The position numbers and the translations under genes are program-made. DNA of 64,000 nucleotides from Solanum dulcamara (lineage: Eukaryota; Streptophyta; Magnoliopsida; Solanales; Solanaceae), in contig NC_077237.1 of the NCBI RefSeq assembly GCF_947179165.1, positions 12,428,235 through 12,492,234 on the forward strand, written 5' to 3'. Shown piece after piece: positions 21,552-34,400 of this stretch (positions are counted from its first letter, which is position 1; every line of letters starts with the position of its first letter). The notes beneath the pieces are model-generated. The model worked only from the letters and a program-made list of their open reading frames with translations, made no database searches and was not told the origin of the DNA.

Positions 21552-22757
21552 GATCTCTCAGAACTATATAACAATTTACCATGATTTTGAGATTCCTTTT
21601 GCATGTGGAAACCATTGACTACACAATCTTCCATGGCCTTATGATAAAATAGTGGCACTACAGGATGCAACCTTAGGCACTCTTTTATAACCATGTCTAA
21701 GTAGTTTAAGTTCTTCAGGTCCGATTCTTCTACCATTCTTTCAAGGTCTACCACTTGTTGCAACTCCTTTTGAAGTTTCTTCATCACTTTGGGATGCCTA
21801 AGAAGTTCCGTGAGTATCCATTCCGTTGATAATGTTGTAATGTCCATTGCAGCCAGAAGCACGTCCTGTATAGAAAAAAGAAGAAACAAGGGAATTAATT
21901 AGTACAAACCTTTCCTTCTTATGGCGTGTGGTATGGAAAAATACATACCAACAAATTTTTCTTCTCCATATTGCATTATGTCCATCATGGTATCCACAAA
22001 GTCTTTGGTTTGCTTCTGGTCATGAGAATGACCGTGTTTATCAATAATCTTCTCAAGGAACTCATCAAACACCTTTGCAAGATCTTTGAGCTTGCGGTTG
22101 AGTCCCTGGAGATCAATAGAACCAAGGAAGGGTAAAAATCACCAAGATTTGGCGTTGCTGCTAAATGCACAACATCGTGAACAGCAGATTTGAATCCCCT
22201 CTTGTCAAAGTCCTCATCCATGTACTTCTTTCCAAACACCATTAAGCAAGTCAAGTTAGCATTCAAGAATGAAATATTTGCACTATGATCAACAGCTACG
22301 CGATCATGGGCTTCCTTTTCAAGTGGCTCGATCAGAAGTTGAACTTCTTGCTTTCTCATGTATTGAAATGAATTGATCTTGTGATTGCTTAAAAGGTGCA
22401 CTGTGAACAATTTGCGCATGTTGCACCAATACACACCCTACTTTGCAAATACCATATTCTTCTAGCCATAAGACAAATATTGAGATGCCTAATGATGAGG
22501 CCTACTACTAAGATGTGGTCATCTGTCTTGAGTACCTTCTTGTCTGCATCAGCAGATGAGGCAATGATTGTAAGTACTATTCCCAATTGCACATACATAA
22601 TAGGACCATGTTTCTTTGTTAGTTTTTGTAAATCTTGGTGCGGATTTTTGCCTAACAAATAAACATGTCCTAAAATGGGAAGTCCTGTTGGACCTGGAGG
22701 AAACCTTTTCCTATTGTGAATGCTTAGCAGCTCATACAAGACATATAGAAATAGAGC
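21552..22757 (-). pseudogene. P450 pseudogene, middle piece (exon 1, intron, start of exon 2)
   Basis: Read on the minus strand, exon 1 runs from the codon matching residue 12 (proline hinge [12 protein letters not shown] intact) to about 21949. The intron is 21948-21866, with GTATGT donor and CTATACAG acceptor. Exon 2 continues to 21552 with [20 protein letters not shown] and KECLRLHP (ExxR intact). Frameshifts fall after the DDHI segment in the N-terminal third and after NLGDFYP. About 33 bp are deleted just before the donor. The piece lies between the target duplications of the two copia elements. Confidence 0.9.
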
Positions 22758-22978
22758 TATTAGAATTGGTTCATCAGTTGGTAGACTATTAGTTTAGAAG
22801 ATTAAACTAATTAATCATTTGTTTGTTAGTTAGAAAAGTTAGTTAGGTTGTTATCCATGTGGCATGAGAAGTTAGTGAGCAGTTAGCATTAGAGGCCAGG
22901 TATTCAGCTGTATATATGTACATGTCTCAGTGATTAACAAGCTCAATGAAAACATAATTGTCTCTGTAAATTTCATCA
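22758..22978 (+). repeat. Copia-2 5' LTR
   Basis: Begins TATTAGAATT (a decayed TGTTGGAATT) and ends TTTCATCA. It aligns along its whole length with 42667-42886. Confidence 0.92.
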
Positions 22979-22990
22979 TGGTATCAAAGC
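22979..22990 (+). promoter_or_regulatory. Copia-2 primer binding site
   Basis: TGGTATCAAAGC directly follows the LTR; it differs from the tRNA-Met-complementary consensus by one base. Confidence 0.85.
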
Positions 22991-23075
22991 TTTGAATTGG
23001 AAATTGATTTTACAGGATCCTTTCACTATTGAATTCACAAGGATTTTGTGATTCAATTTCTGAAAAAGCAGAGCA

Positions 23076-23950
23076 ATGGAGAATTCTGCAGCTACTACCA
23101 TTGATGCAAGGACAGTGGACACTCCAGTTGAGACTCTCGATCAGATTGATTGAAAGCAAAATCATCCTCTATCTCTACAATTCGGACACTCTTGGATGTG
23201 TTCTCACCACAGTGCATCTTACAGGGACGGAGAATTACTTTCTATGAAGCAGAATCATGTTGATTAACCTTCAAGCCAAGAGTAAGCTGGGGATCATGCT
23301 AGGGACATGCAAGAGGAGTGATTATCAAGGAAAAATGCAGGAACAATGGGAGAAGTGCAACGCCTTTGTACTCGCGTGGATCATGAACAATGTATGGAAG
23401 GAATTACTTACCGGCACTGTTTATGCAACAGATGCAGCTATGGTGTGGGCAGATCTGAAGGAAATGTTTGATAAGGTTGATGGATCAAGATGCTATTAGT
23501 TTCACAGGTAAATATTCATGTAAATATGATAAGTCTAGAACTTATGTGGATCATTTAGCATGTTTGAGGTTGTTTCCTTCCTTATGGGACTGAATGAAGT
23601 ATATGGTAATGCACGTAGTCAAATCTTAAGGATAAACCCTTTACCAAGTATTGGAAAGGCATATGCTATGATAATGGCACATGAAGGCCAAAGAATGACT
23701 GCAAGGTCACATATAGGGGGTGGTATTCTAGAATCAACTGCCCTATATGCAGGGAAAGAAAATTATCCAAAGAAATATCAGTTTAAGAAAAAGAACTGGG
23801 ATCAAATATGTTACTATTGTAAGCTTCAAGGTCACATCAAAGAGGATTGCTATAGATTGATTGGTGATCCTCCTGATTAGAAGTTCAAGAAGAAATCAGG
23901 ATCAGCACCAGATCAAGCCAATCAGGTGCACATTAATAAGCAATAGGATA
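23076..23950 (+). pseudogene. Copia-2 gag
   Basis: An ATG at 23076 starts MENSAATTIDARTVDTPVE and soon meets a stop. The conserved gag start motif (SDTLGCVLTTVHLTGTENY) and the helical core (23257-23499, WEKCNAFVLAWIMNNV) follow in other frames. The zinc knuckle CYYCKLQGHIKEDC is intact near 23810-23851. At least two stops and two frameshifts are present. The order fits the Retrotran_gag type of copia gag. Confidence 0.8.
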
Positions 23951-24179
23951 TGGTGAACCATGTGACTCAACGGATGAGATAGTTTCAGTTGATGATATTG
24001 CACCTATGCTCAAGGGAAGGAACATTGAGCCTGGCACATCATTGAACCACTAGCCTACATTCACTCCAAGATAATACAACAAAAATATACATATGCTGGA
24101 TAAGGAGGAAGCAGGCTCAAACTCAGGAGGTGCATTGGACAATATGGCTAACATGACAAGTATAGTTATCACTCCTAAA

Positions 24180-24245
24180 GCTTTATCTTTGACAAACAAA
24201 GAAACAACTAATGCTTTATCTTTGACAAACAAAGAAACAACTAAG
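24180..24245. repeat. 33-bp tandem duplication in Copia-2 pol
   Basis: GCTTTATCTTTGACAAACAA and the bases after it occur twice, at 24180 and 24213. The length is a multiple of three, so the duplication keeps the frame (11 residues). It lies just upstream of the protease site. Confidence 0.9.
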
Positions 24246-24259
24246 GATAAGAAAAAGGT

Positions 24260-25420
24260 TGGATAGTAGATTCAGGAGCTACTTGTCATATGACATCTAG
24301 ACTGGATAGGTTGAGTTCTGCATCTAGTTGTATATGCGGGAAGGTACATTTACCTAATAGTGAAACCACTTCAATCTCACATACTGGTCATTGTAACACT
24401 ACAGATAGTGATGTATTGGATAATGTATTAGTTATGCCCGCATTCAAGTATGATTTACTTTTAGTATCAAAACTGACAAGATAATTGAAATGCTCAGTTA
24501 ATTTCTTTCTTGAGTTTTTTTCCCCCGAGACCTCTTCAATGGGAAATTGAAGGGAATTGGTAAGGAGATTGATGGTACTACTTTCCTACTCAGATCCCAT
24601 GTGGAGAAGGCAAGAATGATGAGATAGTGTTCACGACACAACACTCAATACACATAAGCTATTGTGGTATAACAAACTGGGACATCCTTCCATAAAGGTG
24701 ATACAACCCTTGTTTTTAGATAAGGAGAACATTGGCATTGGTGCATGTAATAAATGTTCAATCTGTCCTCTTGCAAAGAAAACCAGATTGCCTTTTTAAT
24801 TGAGCATGTCTAGGGCTATTGCTATTTTTGATTTGATCCATCTAGATGTGTAGGGACCATATAGGACTACTACTCACAATGTATGTAGATTTTTCTTGGC
24901 TATAGTTGATGATAATTCCAGAATAACTTGGTTATATTTTCTTAAAATGAAGAGGTGATGTGCTTTCAATATTGAAGTCATTTTTTTCTCTAGTTTAAAC
25001 TCAATTCAATAAGCATGTCAGGAAGATAAGATATAATAATGACACAAAGTTTTAATGAAAGTGGTAGTTTGTTTAAACCACTTGGTATTATTCATGAAAG
25101 TAGTTATCCACACACTCCAAAGCATAATAGAGTGGTGGAAAGAAAACACAAACACATACTTGAAGTGGCTAGAGTACTTAGATTTCAAGGTAATATTCCT
25201 ATTAGATTTTGGGGAGAATGTGCATTTGCTGTTGTTTACTTGATTAACAGACTACCTACTGTGGTGTTGAAAGGCCAAAATCCTTATGAAAGTAATGTCC
25301 ATAAAGCAAATCTTGATCATCTCAGAGCTATAGGATGTTTATGCTATGCAACCAGGATGGTCAAACGTGCTTTTCTAGAGCTGAAGCATGTGTTTTGATG
25401 GGATACTCAGCAACTCAGTA
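24260..25420 (+). pseudogene. Copia-2 protease and integrase
   Basis: The protease site WIVDSGATCHMT is intact at 24260-24295. Integrase follows at about 24640-25400 in several frames, with a LAIVDDNSRITWLYFLKMK segment (catalytic Asp region) and a later SSYPHTPKHNRVVERKHKHI segment (the glutamate-containing part), then IRFWGECAFAVVYLINRLP. Stops and frameshifts break it repeatedly. Confidence 0.8.
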
Positions 25421-25586
25421 GGGATATCTATTATATAGTCTGTCTAAAAAAAAGTTTATAGTCAACAGAGATATTGTATTCAAACAAACAACCAACACAA
25501 CAAGGGATATCTATTATATAGTTTGTCTCAACAAAAGTTTATAGTCAACAGAGATGTTGTATTCAAACACACAACCAACACACAAA
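25421..25586. repeat. 83-bp tandem duplication in Copia-2
   Basis: The unit beginning GGGATATCTATTATATAG starts at 25421 and again at 25504, with a few differences between copies. The length is not a multiple of three, so it also shifts the frame. Confidence 0.9.
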
Positions 25587-25599
25587 GGTTAGTGTTTTC

Positions 25600-26900
25600 A
25601 GCTGAATCCCCAAGTGTTTTTCCTATGTTTGAAGAGGATAAAGAGTTGCCTGTACCAATATTGGCTTGGAGAATGCCACTATGCCTATGGAAAATATATC
25701 CGTGGAAGGTACCTTTGCAGAAATGGATGTTGTTTCTTCTGAAAAGATGTTCACATGGATAAAGCTATCGATAACACAGTGTAGATACCACCTACAGAAA
25801 TTGGAGGAGACACAACATATGATATCAGTATTAATGATGCTCATGTGATTGATCACACAATACCCAAGCCAGAAGATTTAGACAGTCATCTAGGATCTCT
25901 CATCCTCTTGTTCGGATGAAAGATTATGTTACTCAAGTGTCTAAATCTCATCCTTACTCCCAAAGAAATTATGTATCATATGATGGTGTGTTCCCTCAAT
26001 ACAGAGCTTATTTGTCTGAATTTTCTACAGAATTAACCTAGAATCTATGAAGAAGTAATTAAGGACACAAGATAGGTACATGACATGAAACAAGGGATCC
26101 AAGCCTTAGAGGAAAATGGAACTTGAGACTTTAGTTCATTTACCAACATGCAAGACAACTATTGGTTGCAAAGGATGTTTAAAATCAAGTATAAAGTTGA
26201 TGGTCAAATTGATAGATTTAAGGTCAGATTGGTGGACAAAGGCTATAGTCAAACTGAGGGAATTGACTACCAAGAAACCTTTTCACTTGTGGTGAAGATG
26301 GTGACAGTAGGTCAATTATAGGCTTGGTTGCTGCTGAAAATTAGAACATCTATCATATTGATGTTTTCAATGCATTTTTACAAGGAGACTTATTTGAAGA
26401 GGTTTACATGGAACTACCTAAAGGGTTCTGTAGTCAAGGAAAGGATAGATATCATGTTTGCAAGCTTCCAGATAGTGAAATGCTAGTTGACAGAGGCATT
26501 TCCCAAGTCAGGCTATATATAGAGTCAATTAGATTACTCTTTGTATAATAAGAAAAGAGGATCTGGTTTGGTGGCGATCTTAGTAAATGTTGATGATCTA
26601 TTGATCACAGGAAATAATATTGGGTTAATAAAATAAATTAAACATGTGTTGCACAATTATTTCAAAATCAAGGACCTAGGAGAACTTAAGCACTTCTTAG
26701 GGATTGAGTTTATGAGATTTGGCAAAGGCATTGTGATGAATCAAAAAAAAGTATGCACTTGAGTGGATAGCTGAGGTAGGATTGAGGAATGCTAAATCAA
26801 CTGTGACACCACCGGAATGTAACATGAAGTTAACCAGTGTAGAATATGATCAAGGGATTCAATCTACTAACACTCTATATGAAGATGGTTTTAGATAACA
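25600..26900 (+). pseudogene. Copia-2 reverse transcriptase
   Basis: RT text is visible in changing frames: [14 protein letters not shown] near 26180, [15 protein letters not shown] near 26240, a DVFNAFLQGDLFEEVYMELPKGF-type stretch near 26360-26430, and VNVDDLLITGN near 26580-26610, where the family has YVDD (the Tyr has become Asn). Stops are frequent. The product would be inactive. Confidence 0.75.
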
Positions 26901-26929
26901 AAAACTTGTTGGAAAGCTACTTAATCTCA

Positions 26930-27161
26930 CCATCATAAGGCCAGACAAAACCTTTGTAGTATAATCCTTGAGTCAGTTTATGCAGCAACCAGTTTGTCAT
27001 TATGTTGCTTGTCCAACCACAAGGAAGTTTGTCATTGGATTTTTATAATAGTTTGGTGATTCACTCATTTCCTGGAAATCTAAGAAGAGGAATACAATGT
27101 CTAGAAGTTCTGCAGAAGCAAAGAACAGGAGTCTAGCTACTCTAACATCTGAAATAATTTG
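26930..27161 (+). pseudogene. Copia-2 RNase H, first half
   Basis: Reads through SWKSKKRNTMSRSSAEAKN and a TSEII segment, the usual RNase H middle. It stops at the insertion point of the gypsy element. The reading continues at 42356 (VASLFKELGVNLVEP), which confirms the two halves belong together. Confidence 0.75.
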
Positions 27162-27364
27162 TGTAATAACTCAGAAGGTTATTTTTGGATATTTTCATAA
27201 AATAACCATGTTACCCTACGGTTAGTTGTCCCGAGTGACTTCTAATTTGTGTTTGGGGTTGGTTTTGGGGAAATTCTTTGAAAAGATGAAGTTTTGGAAG
27301 TTTTTTGAGTTTTGAAGGCTTAAAGTATTCAAAAGCTGTATTTGGGACCAATGGAGTTTGGTTG

Positions 27365-29916
27365 TGTCACGACTCGAGCCTAGGGCCTAGACGTGACACG
27401 GCGAATGAGACACCCGGAGGTACCTCACCCAAGCCTCTTAGAAATCATTAATCATTTCATTGGTAATGGTAAACAATAACAAGCGGAAATAAAAACATTT
27501 TTCCATTTGTGTCCAAACATACCTCTACTAATAGACTTGGCGGGGGCTAAGACATATCCCTAGCTCACCCTCATAATAAATGTCAAGAAATACCTTAATA
27601 AAAGTCTTACTATTCTACATAACAAAAGCTTAGAATAAAAAGGATGTTGTTCCCGAAACATAGGAACTCACCACAAGCAATCTTCAAACTAATTCGAGTT
27701 AGCCACGTGGAGGAGATCTAGGAACGACGTCGGTTCCTACATGGTGATATCATGTAGGCAAAAAGTATGCGTTAGTACTTTGAATGTACTAAGTATGTGA
27801 GTATGCTATGAAATGAAGAACATAAGAGAGACGTGAGTAAGCAATATGCATAAGTGAATGCATGCATTAGACATCATCATATGAGACTTTAAAATATTCA
27901 TTTTGTGGGGAAGTGACCATAACCGACATTTAAGACCATGCGAGATATTACATGGAATCCAACATAAGCCCCTACGTTGGCACGGGGAGACTACTTGCCA
28001 GGTAGAACTCCATTCAGATTATATTTAATTATTTAACATTTGGTGGCTACAAAGGCCTAGCCGACAAGGGCTCCTATGGTGGCACATAGTTAATGCAACA
28101 TGAGACTTTACTTAAGGACCCCTTAGGCCGAGTCCCCATCTACATCTACATTTGGTGCTCGGTCAAATCCCACGGAATAACATTTAAATATCATAATAAC
28201 ATAAGCATCGTATAACTTTAGACATCAAATCATCATCGGTGGAATAGCTCATTAAAACCTTTGGTTTATAATATCATCATGACTACCATGCCCTATTTAC
28301 CATTCTATTAATGAACCTTGATTTACAAGAAAATTAGGTCTACAATCAGTGATGGCATTCCGGGTACCATGTTAATCGGACCTTCCATTTTGGAAAAATG
28401 TTCAAAAGCATTGACGGCCTATAGGGAGGTCAAACATGTCATATCATAACCTTAAACATTTCATTTGACTCAATGTGAGAATTTTCCTTTCACATTGAAA
28501 CCTCACTTTGGCTAAGAAGCCCTTTCATCGATCAAGCACTCAATCATTTCACAAGACTCCCTTAAACATAGGCATTTGCTTCATAAACTTTCATTTGGAG
28601 TCAAACTTTCAATTCAACTTCATTTCAACATAAGAAGACTAGGGGGGTTCATTTCATATAACTTTTAAATACATTTAAAAGAATACTTGTATGCATGAGA
28701 GTGATATGGATGCATCAAATCAAACATCTTAAAAATAACCCACCATATGCACTTTAAAACTACTTTCAAGCCTTCATATAAGTACCTTGATAAACCATCC
28801 ATTTCATGTAAATAAGAATCAACATAAGTCAATATAGGTAATAAACTTCAAATATTCAAGAATCTATACATTTGGAATCGTAGTATGAAAATTCCTAAAA
28901 TTTCTCATCACTTGAAATTAGGAGTCAATACACATATATATACCAATAGGAGTAAATAAACTTAAATATATCATAATCTATGCATTGGGAACCATTATGT
29001 AAAATAACATAAGATTTCATCATTTAAAATTGATATACAAAGTTGAGAAAACATTTGGGCTCCATGGGTGAAAGAACCCATGGATCAAAACCCACATACC
29101 TTAGGGAGGAACTTGAAGAAGAATTGAAGAAGTCTTAGTGTTAGGTCTTCAATGGAAGTGTTGAATCCTTGAGTTTGATAAAAAAAATTGGAGAGGGTGA
29201 TTTGAGAGAGAAGAGGATGAAGTTTAGGGTTCTTTAGAGAGATGAAAGACTAAAAATAATGAGCCTAAAACGTCTTATGTTAGTGTATATATGTTTAGAA
29301 AAAATGCCCAAACTGCCCTTCATCAAAAATCTGGAAATTGGGCAAAAATCCTGCTGGCGCCATAGTGGCGCGTCGCGCCACTGCAGCGCCAAGCCAAAAT
29401 AGGCTTAAAACCCTGCACATCTAATAGTGGTGCATCGCGCCAAGCCCCAAACTACTGAGGCTGTTTTCTGGCGCTATAGTGGCGTGGGGCGCCACTGGAG
29501 CGCCAAGCCTGAATTTCGCCCAGGCCTGAAATTCCTGCAGTACTAGTCTGTAGTAAAATGGCCATAACTTTTGCCTCCGAACTCCAAAAATTGAAATTTT
29601 GGTGGCGTTGGAAAGAAGACTCAAAGAACTGTAATTTGGTAGGTTATGGGACACCCAGTTCATTATATTAAAATATATATGGTCGTTGGAAGTTGACCCT
29701 TATACGAACTCATTCGGAAACTTAGCCAAGACTAATTCTTTGGACTCGACTTGGTTTTAGGGATACCCTATGACCCTAAATCACATATAATACCCTTGAA
29801 TTACTTAGGAATTGATCTTAACTCATGAATTCACTTTAAAGTCATCGAGTACCATCCTATACATACATGAAAAATGCTACGGGTCTTGGCGTAGATTTTT
29901 TTTTTGGGGTGTTACA
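27365..29916 (-). mobile_element. Solo LTR C (diverged relative of A/B), minus orientation
   Basis: Bounded by TGTCACGACTCGAG and GGGGTGTTACA, with a perfect duplication GGTTG (27360-27364 and 29917-29921). On the minus strand it starts TGTAACACCCC. Its first 600 bp on that strand share blocks with solo LTRs A and B, including the GGTGGCGTTGGAAAGAAGAC block and the GGCGCG palindromes; the rest is much diverged. No internal coding part remains. Confidence 0.9.
29350..29520. repeat. GC-rich palindromic repeat in solo LTR C
   Basis: Three copies of GGCGC...GCGCCA palindromic words separated by CAAACTACTGAGG-like spacers, a diverged form of the array in solo LTRs A and B. Confidence 0.7.
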
Positions 29917-31475
29917 GGTTGATTCCAGCAGCTCTGAATTGTGAAAATTTGGTCTAAGAGAGTTGACGGAATTAGATTTAGAGGTGTAACGCAAATTTGA
30001 GGTCTAGAGTAGGTAATTCTTAAAAATTTTGATCATAGAGTTGACCTTGTTCAACATTTATGGTTTCGATGCTTGGAATTAAATTTCGATGATTCCATTG
30101 AATTTGGGAGATGATTTTGAGTGTAGGGGTGGTCTTGGTTGAATTTTCTCGATTTTGTTTTGGTGTTTTAAGTTTCAAAGTTAGTGTGATTGTGACTTAT
30201 CGAGTTCTGAGTCAAGGAGACCTCGAATTCAGATTCTGATGGTTCCAAAACATCAAATTTAGTAGGGATACATATATGGTTTGTGTGTACGGAATTTTGA
30301 ACGAACTCCAAGAGTCAATTCTGTGAACTTGAGACTTAGTGAAATTGTTGTGTTTGTTGATATCTGCTGCAAGTATTTTTTTCATCGCAATTGCGTGGAT
30401 AGGCATCGCAATCGCGTAGTAGGATCCTCTGTTGATCGTGATCACATGGGGGGCAATCACAATCACAAAGGTCAATTAATGAGTTGACCCCCTCTGACTT
30501 ATCGCGATCGCGAAGAGTATGCATGAATAGTGTTTTCTCTCAAAAGTCAGGATATGTCCCATTTTTGAACTCTTGCGCTCGGTAAGGACGATTTGAGGAG
30601 GTTTTTTTTTGTAAATTCACTAGGTAAGTGTTTTTGACTTAAATCCTTCAATACCCAGCTATTATTTGATGATTTTAATCTTTAATTAATGATTTTGAGA
30701 CTTCAATTTTGGGAATTTTTACGTGAACCAAGATTTTTACAAAATTTGAGTTTGTGAACTAATTTCATTACCATTTTAAAAATGGTTTTCGACAATAGAT
30801 TCCTAATACGTCAATGAGCATTTTCATGTAAAAAATCCAGATTTGAGAAGGATTTCGGAGTCTGGTATTTGGGTCTGTTTTGGCCTAAATTTTAAAAACT
30901 ATGATTTTAGTGTCGTTAGCTCCATAATTTGATTGAAAATTCATATTTGATTAGATTCTTACGAATTGGAGCATCGAAGGAAGGGAAAGGTTCAAGTTCC
31001 GGAGTAGTTGGGTGCAATACAAAATAAGTGAAAAATCAAACCTTAGTAAGCTTTGTAGAATGTGTACTCTTGTTATGTGCTATGTGATTTAATTTAATTT
31101 GGTATTGGGGAAATCACAAATTATGAAAACACTTGAAAATGAGAATTTTGAGTTATATAGAAGGAAAATTTATCTAATGAAATGAATTATTTGATCTATC
31201 TGATTTTTGTTGTCTTGTTGTGAAGCTTATGCTCTCTATTACCTATTGATCAAAGCAAAGCTTTTGAGCTCTCCCTCAAGCTTCTAGTAATCAATTGCGA
31301 TATCTGAGACATGAATTGAGTATGATATTGAACTTTATTCCTTCTCATTGATTGCAAGAATATTCTCGTTTGCATTTGGGTTGAAGTATATCTTTAAGGT
31401 CCCAATTGATGAATTCACCAATGTGAAATGGTTTCGTCTAAGTATTACAGAAAGAATAAAACAAAAAAGAGTTGA

Positions 31476-31600
31476 GGGATGTGCCAAGTGCCATGGTTGT
31501 TATATTATTGCCTCTAGGTACATGCCACATGTTGTGGTTGTTATATTATTGCATTCATGGCATGTGCCACACGTCGTGGTAGTTATTTTAGCATCATATT
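31476..31600. repeat. Tandem repeat in gypsy 5' LTR, 3 units
   Basis: Units of about 42-46 bp with GTGCCA...CATGGTTGTTATATTATT. The 3' LTR has four units at the matching place (41474-41636). Confidence 0.85.
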
Positions 31601-32270
31601 GAGCATTCATTGCATTACATTGTTTAGTATCTGAGTATTTTCCCTCCTTATATGAGTTATTGCGACTGAAATACGTGCGATATTGATATTATCTATTGAA
31701 TTATGGAAACCTACCTGACTTACGTATTAGCTGTGTTATATCTTCCTATAGAACTATTAGATTCGGCTGTTCTTCTTGCATGTTGTAGTTATGGAGATTT
31801 TGATGGGGTATCAAGAGTACCTGTTCTATTTAGCTTTATATGTGTTAACTGTATTACTTGCTGAGTATCGTGTTATTTAGTATTCACCCTTGCTATCTAC
31901 ACCTATGTAGGTTTTGAGCACGGACAGTGATCCAGATTTCTCCTTTCTTCATCCGCAGCTCTTGGAGTCACTTGAGAGGTAGCTATTGACGCCGACAATC
32001 ACTCTTGCTCCTTTTTCATGCTTTGTTCCATTTTAGAGACAAACACATTTTAGAGACTTATATTTATTTCAATTCTACTATTTTAGAGGCTTGTACATGT
32101 GAAAACCAATCCTTTGGGGTTTTATAGGATTTTAGGACTTCTGCATTCTTGTAATTATCTATCAATTATGTTATTTTTGCTTACTTTCTACTTTAATTAG
32201 GTTTTTGGGCTAACTTGTATCAATGGGATCAAATATGCGCCATCATACCAAAATTCGGGTTATGACAAAA

Positions 32271-32282
32271 TGATATTAGAGC
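32271..32282 (+). promoter_or_regulatory. Gypsy primer binding site
   Basis: TGATATTAGAGC follows the LTR by three bases and is two changes from the tRNA-Met-complementary TGGTATCAGAGC. Confidence 0.75.
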
Positions 32283-32464
32283 TCCAGGTTCTTAGGTCTT
32301 ACGTGTAGAAGCCAAGTCTAAGTAGAGTCTCAATGATCGGTACAAGAAATTCTATATTTATCTTCGAGAGGCTAGAAGACTATTAAGAAAATTTCATTAT
32401 TCATTCTTTCTTATCGTGCCAAGTTGTTATCACTAGTGCTGAGTGTCACATGTTATTTTGGCAG

Positions 32465-33930
32465 ATGTCGAGGAATAGAGCTACAGCTATTGGTAGAAGG
32501 GAGGTTATCCCCGAGACAGCTGTTGAGACCCTAGCTAGGGGTAGAGGTAGGGTCCGAATAAAAGGCCAAGGCCGTGGAGTAGTTGCTAGTAGGGGCCGTA
32601 CCGAAGAGCGGAACCTACCCGAGGCTGTGCTAGAGAGGCCTCCCTAGAGCCACTTGTTGAGGTTGTTGAGGACCAAGTTTCTCCAGGACTTGCAGCATCA
32701 TTGCTTCAGGAGACCTTATTGAGGATGCTGGGTATATTGGAGAGTTTCAATCACGGTGCTACAGGCACGCCACAGGGCTCACAGATTAGAACCGGGTCAC
32801 ACACCCTAGAGAAGCATCAGGTCTCAGCCATTAAGTATCAAATGGGTAAGCCACCATTGGTTTCCGTACAGCTATTGGTGCGCAGGTTGATCTAGATATG
32901 GTCATGACTATTGCATATCAACAATGTTATGAGAGGTTTTTGAAGACAAAACCACCCGATTTTTAGGGTGGTAGGAGTGAGGACGCTCATGAGTTCTTAA
33001 CACTGTGTCATGAGATATTAAAGATAGTGAGTATGGATAATGCTTGAGGCATTTGATTCATGGAAGACGTTTATGAGGTCCAAATCAGTAGGATCAACTC
33101 TAGTGGAGTGTGGTGCTTTTTCTAGGGCATTCGAGGATCGCTTCATTCCATGGAGAGTATGCGAGGAGATCAGGTTAAGATTTTAGAGCTTGACTCAAGG
33201 TGGTATGTATGTTACCGAGTATGAGGCATGGTTCTTTCAGTTGTCGAGGCATGCTACGACATTGATACAATATGAGGCGGAGAGAGTCCGCAAGTTTCTT
33301 AAGGGATTGACCTTCTCTATTTGATCCTATGTGTTCACGTCAGCTTGTGATGGGCTTTCTTCTAGCCATTGTGAGAATTGCAAAGGAGGCAGAATTGATG
33401 GTTAGGGAGGAGTTTGGGGACCCCAAGAGGTCCTGCTCTGGTGTCAGTTCTCAAGCACCTCGTTAGGAGGTAGAGGGTCGGATAAATGTGATGGTTTATT
33501 TCAGCAATAGAGACCCATTCATGCTTCTATGACAGTGGTTGATGGTGGTCAAGTTGTTCGATGTCTTATAATTCTAACAGAGGGGTTATTATACTTCTTC
33601 AGATTCATCACAATAACATTTTCGACTCAGAGGCATTGCTACACCTATGGGGATCCCGATTATCTCATGTGGAGGTGTCCTGATCAGGGTTGGGATGGAC
33701 CCAAGCCAAGTTTATCAGCTCAAATTAAGGGACCAGCCCCACCGACTAGTGGTGGAGGCATAAATCAGGCTAGTAGGGGTGGTCGTAGTTCTGATCGGGG
33801 TGCTAGTGGTGCTATAGTTCCACAGGGTGGAGGCCGAGGTGTTATGCAGAGCGGAGGTGGCAGGGGAGGACAGTGCTATGCTTTTCTAGGGAGGCCTGAG
33901 GCCGAGTCTTTCGATGTAGTTATTACAGGT
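32465..33930 (+). pseudogene. Gypsy gag
   Basis: An ATG at 32465 opens MSRNRATAIGRREVIPE, a short basic Arg/Gly-rich start, and meets a stop at 32645. The capsid-like part follows in several frames with stops (for example FYECVQ-type text near 32930-33320 and EAELMVREEFG near 33390). A degenerate zinc knuckle lies near 33640-33685 (CYTYGDPDYLMWRCP, second Cys replaced), followed by a Gly/Ser-rich tail. Non-functional. Confidence 0.65.
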
Positions 33931-34400
33931 ATCATCCTAATTTCCATCGACTTGTATTTGTGTTATTTTATCAAGGATCTACTTTCTACTATATGTCTAC
34001 CTATTTTGCATCTGAATTTGATTTGACTTGTTATTGCATACCCGTTCCTGTTCATATTTCTAAACCTCTGGGTAGGCCCTTAGAGGTAGATTGAGTGTAT
34101 TGATCCTGTCTCGTTTCTTTAGTCGGGTATGATACTTAAGTAGACATGATTATTCTGTGAATGATAGACTTTGATGTGATATTGGGTATGGATTGTCTTT
34201 CTCCTTATCGTGTTATTCTCGATTGTTATGCCAAGAGTATGATGCTAGCGATACTTAGTGTTCCGACGATTGAGTGGAAGGACACTAGTAGTTCTTATCC
34301 TAGTAAGGTTACTTCCTATCAGCGTTCTTAGAGATTGATTGATAGAGGGTGTATGTAATATTTGGCCTTTATTTAAGATACTAGCGTTGAGTCACCTCCT
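33930..34400 (+). pseudogene. Gypsy protease region
   Basis: The surrounding text fits the aspartic protease of Del-type elements: DVVITGIILIS at the start, and a GMDCLSPYRVILDCYAKS segment at about 34180-34240. The catalytic D-S/T-G triad itself cannot be read, so the enzyme would be inactive. Confidence 0.6.

Larger units (their letters stand above)
27162..32267 (+). repeat. Gypsy 5' LTR (contains solo LTR C)
   Basis: Own sequence is 27162-27364 and 29917-32267, about 2.55 kb. Contents include a cluster of ATCGCGATCGCGAAG-like words (30385-30515) and a tandem repeat (31476-31600). The solo LTR at 27365-29916 was inserted later, with duplication GGTTG. Confidence 0.9.

Noticed and set aside
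33529..34026. Gly/Arg-rich 165-codon frame as a possible host RNA-binding protein
   Set aside because: It lies between gag and protease of the gypsy element and has a degenerate zinc knuckle, so it is the gag tail.
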